Positions 5,270 to 5,409 of a DNA stretch of 5,409 bases are shown here, in pieces. Source of the DNA: Christiangramia sp. Its GTDB lineage: Bacteria; Bacteroidota; Bacteroidia; Flavobacteriales; Flavobacteriaceae. The stretch is taken from positions 1 to 5,409 of the forward strand of contig JAHELO010000144.1 of NCBI GenBank assembly GCA_024644145.1, given 5' to 3'. Made by a program: the position numbers and the translations under genes. How positions within the stretch are numbered: the first letter of the stretch is position 1; each line of letters starts with the position of its first letter. The notes under the pieces are model-generated. The model made no database searches. It saw only the letters and a list, made by a program, of their open reading frames with translations, and was not told where the DNA came from.

Positions 5270-5409
5270 ATGAATAAGAAAGCAAAACCGCTTAAGCAGT
5301 CCAAAAAGCCCTGGCCTACTAAAGACGCCATGGAGCAGGTTTATGCAATGAACCTTTGGGGCGGTACTGATTCTTCTTTTTATTCCGGTTCTGGATCACA
5401 TCATCAGGA
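5270..5409 (+). CDS. Probable SAM-dependent methyltransferase, N-terminus only
   Basis: The first 46 codons are visible before the window ends, so the gene is cut by the right edge. The start is very basic (MNKKAKPLKQSKKPWPTKD). It is followed by AMEQVYAMNLWGG (20-32) and FYSGSGSHHQ (37-46). This order of a K-rich tail, PWPTKDAMEQVY, LWGG and then FYSGxGSH resembles the N-terminus of a flavobacterial family of class I S-adenosylmethionine-dependent methyltransferases, in which the SAM-binding glycine-rich DLGCG-type motif comes about 30 residues later. That motif lies outside the window, so the product rests on recollection of the N-terminal pattern, while the gene itself is well supported. 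The start is fixed closely: an in-frame TAG stands 21 bp upstream (5246-5248) and no other start codon lies between. The leader (TTTTAATTGTTACT) lacks a Shine-Dalgarno. Confidence 0.62.
   Translation, partial: MNKKAKPLKQSKKPWPTKDAMEQVYAMNLWGGTDSSFYSGSGSHHQ

Noticed and set aside
1..5409. Mobile element, CRISPR array, tRNA or rRNA, or a multi-gene defence system
   Set aside because: I see no transposase, terminal repeats, regularly spaced repeats, tRNA-like folds or rRNA-like sequence. The nuclease, methyltransferase-like and small genes are spread over unrelated transcription units and do not form an evident system.

Overview
The window reads as chromosomal DNA from a member of the Bacteroidota, most likely a marine or soil Flavobacteriaceae (a Gramella/Christiangramia- or Salegentibacter-like organism). 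This is an inference from three things. The DNA is clearly AT-rich. The start codons are preceded by A/T-rich leaders with no convincing Shine-Dalgarno sequence, as is usual in this phylum. The protein families look flavobacterial in style: a DnaQ/GIY-YIG fusion nuclease, a DbpA-tailed RNA helicase, and the N-terminus of a methyltransferase beginning with a KPWPTKDAMEQVY-like stretch.

Layout. The C-terminal end of a DEAD-box RNA helicase (bases 2-160, +) converges on a two-gene minus-strand block. That block holds a 474-residue exonuclease/GIY-YIG endonuclease with a UvrC-like cysteine cluster (190-1614) and, upstream of it, a GT-A type glycosyltransferase-like protein (1692-2582). A 120-bp divergent gap leads to two plus-strand membrane proteins: a 150-residue ICMT-family methyltransferase (2703-3155) and a DUF808/YedI-family inner-membrane protein (3278-4150). 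A 44-residue, extremely charged protein lies on the minus strand (4277-4411). It has its own strong intrinsic terminator (about 4227-4258), which it shares back to back with the end of the DUF808 gene. Next comes 479 bp without a convincing gene (4412-4890). This stretch holds an orphan intrinsic terminator (4649-4671), a cluster of TAACA/TGTTA half-sites and a short palindrome. The window ends with an unrecognised 82-residue protein (4891-5139), a 130-bp spacer that looks like either a coding remnant or a structured RNA, and the first 46 codons of a probable SAM-dependent methyltransferase (5270 to the edge).

The genes do not form one pathway. The region looks like ordinary housekeeping/accessory chromosome in which most genes are transcribed alone or in pairs. 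No mobile element, CRISPR array, rRNA or tRNA is visible. The parts most worth a second look are the fused repair-type nuclease, the tiny lysine/aspartate-rich protein, the orphan terminator (possible small RNA), and the coding-like/hairpin-forming stretch just before the last gene. I see no clear evidence of a new multi-gene system.
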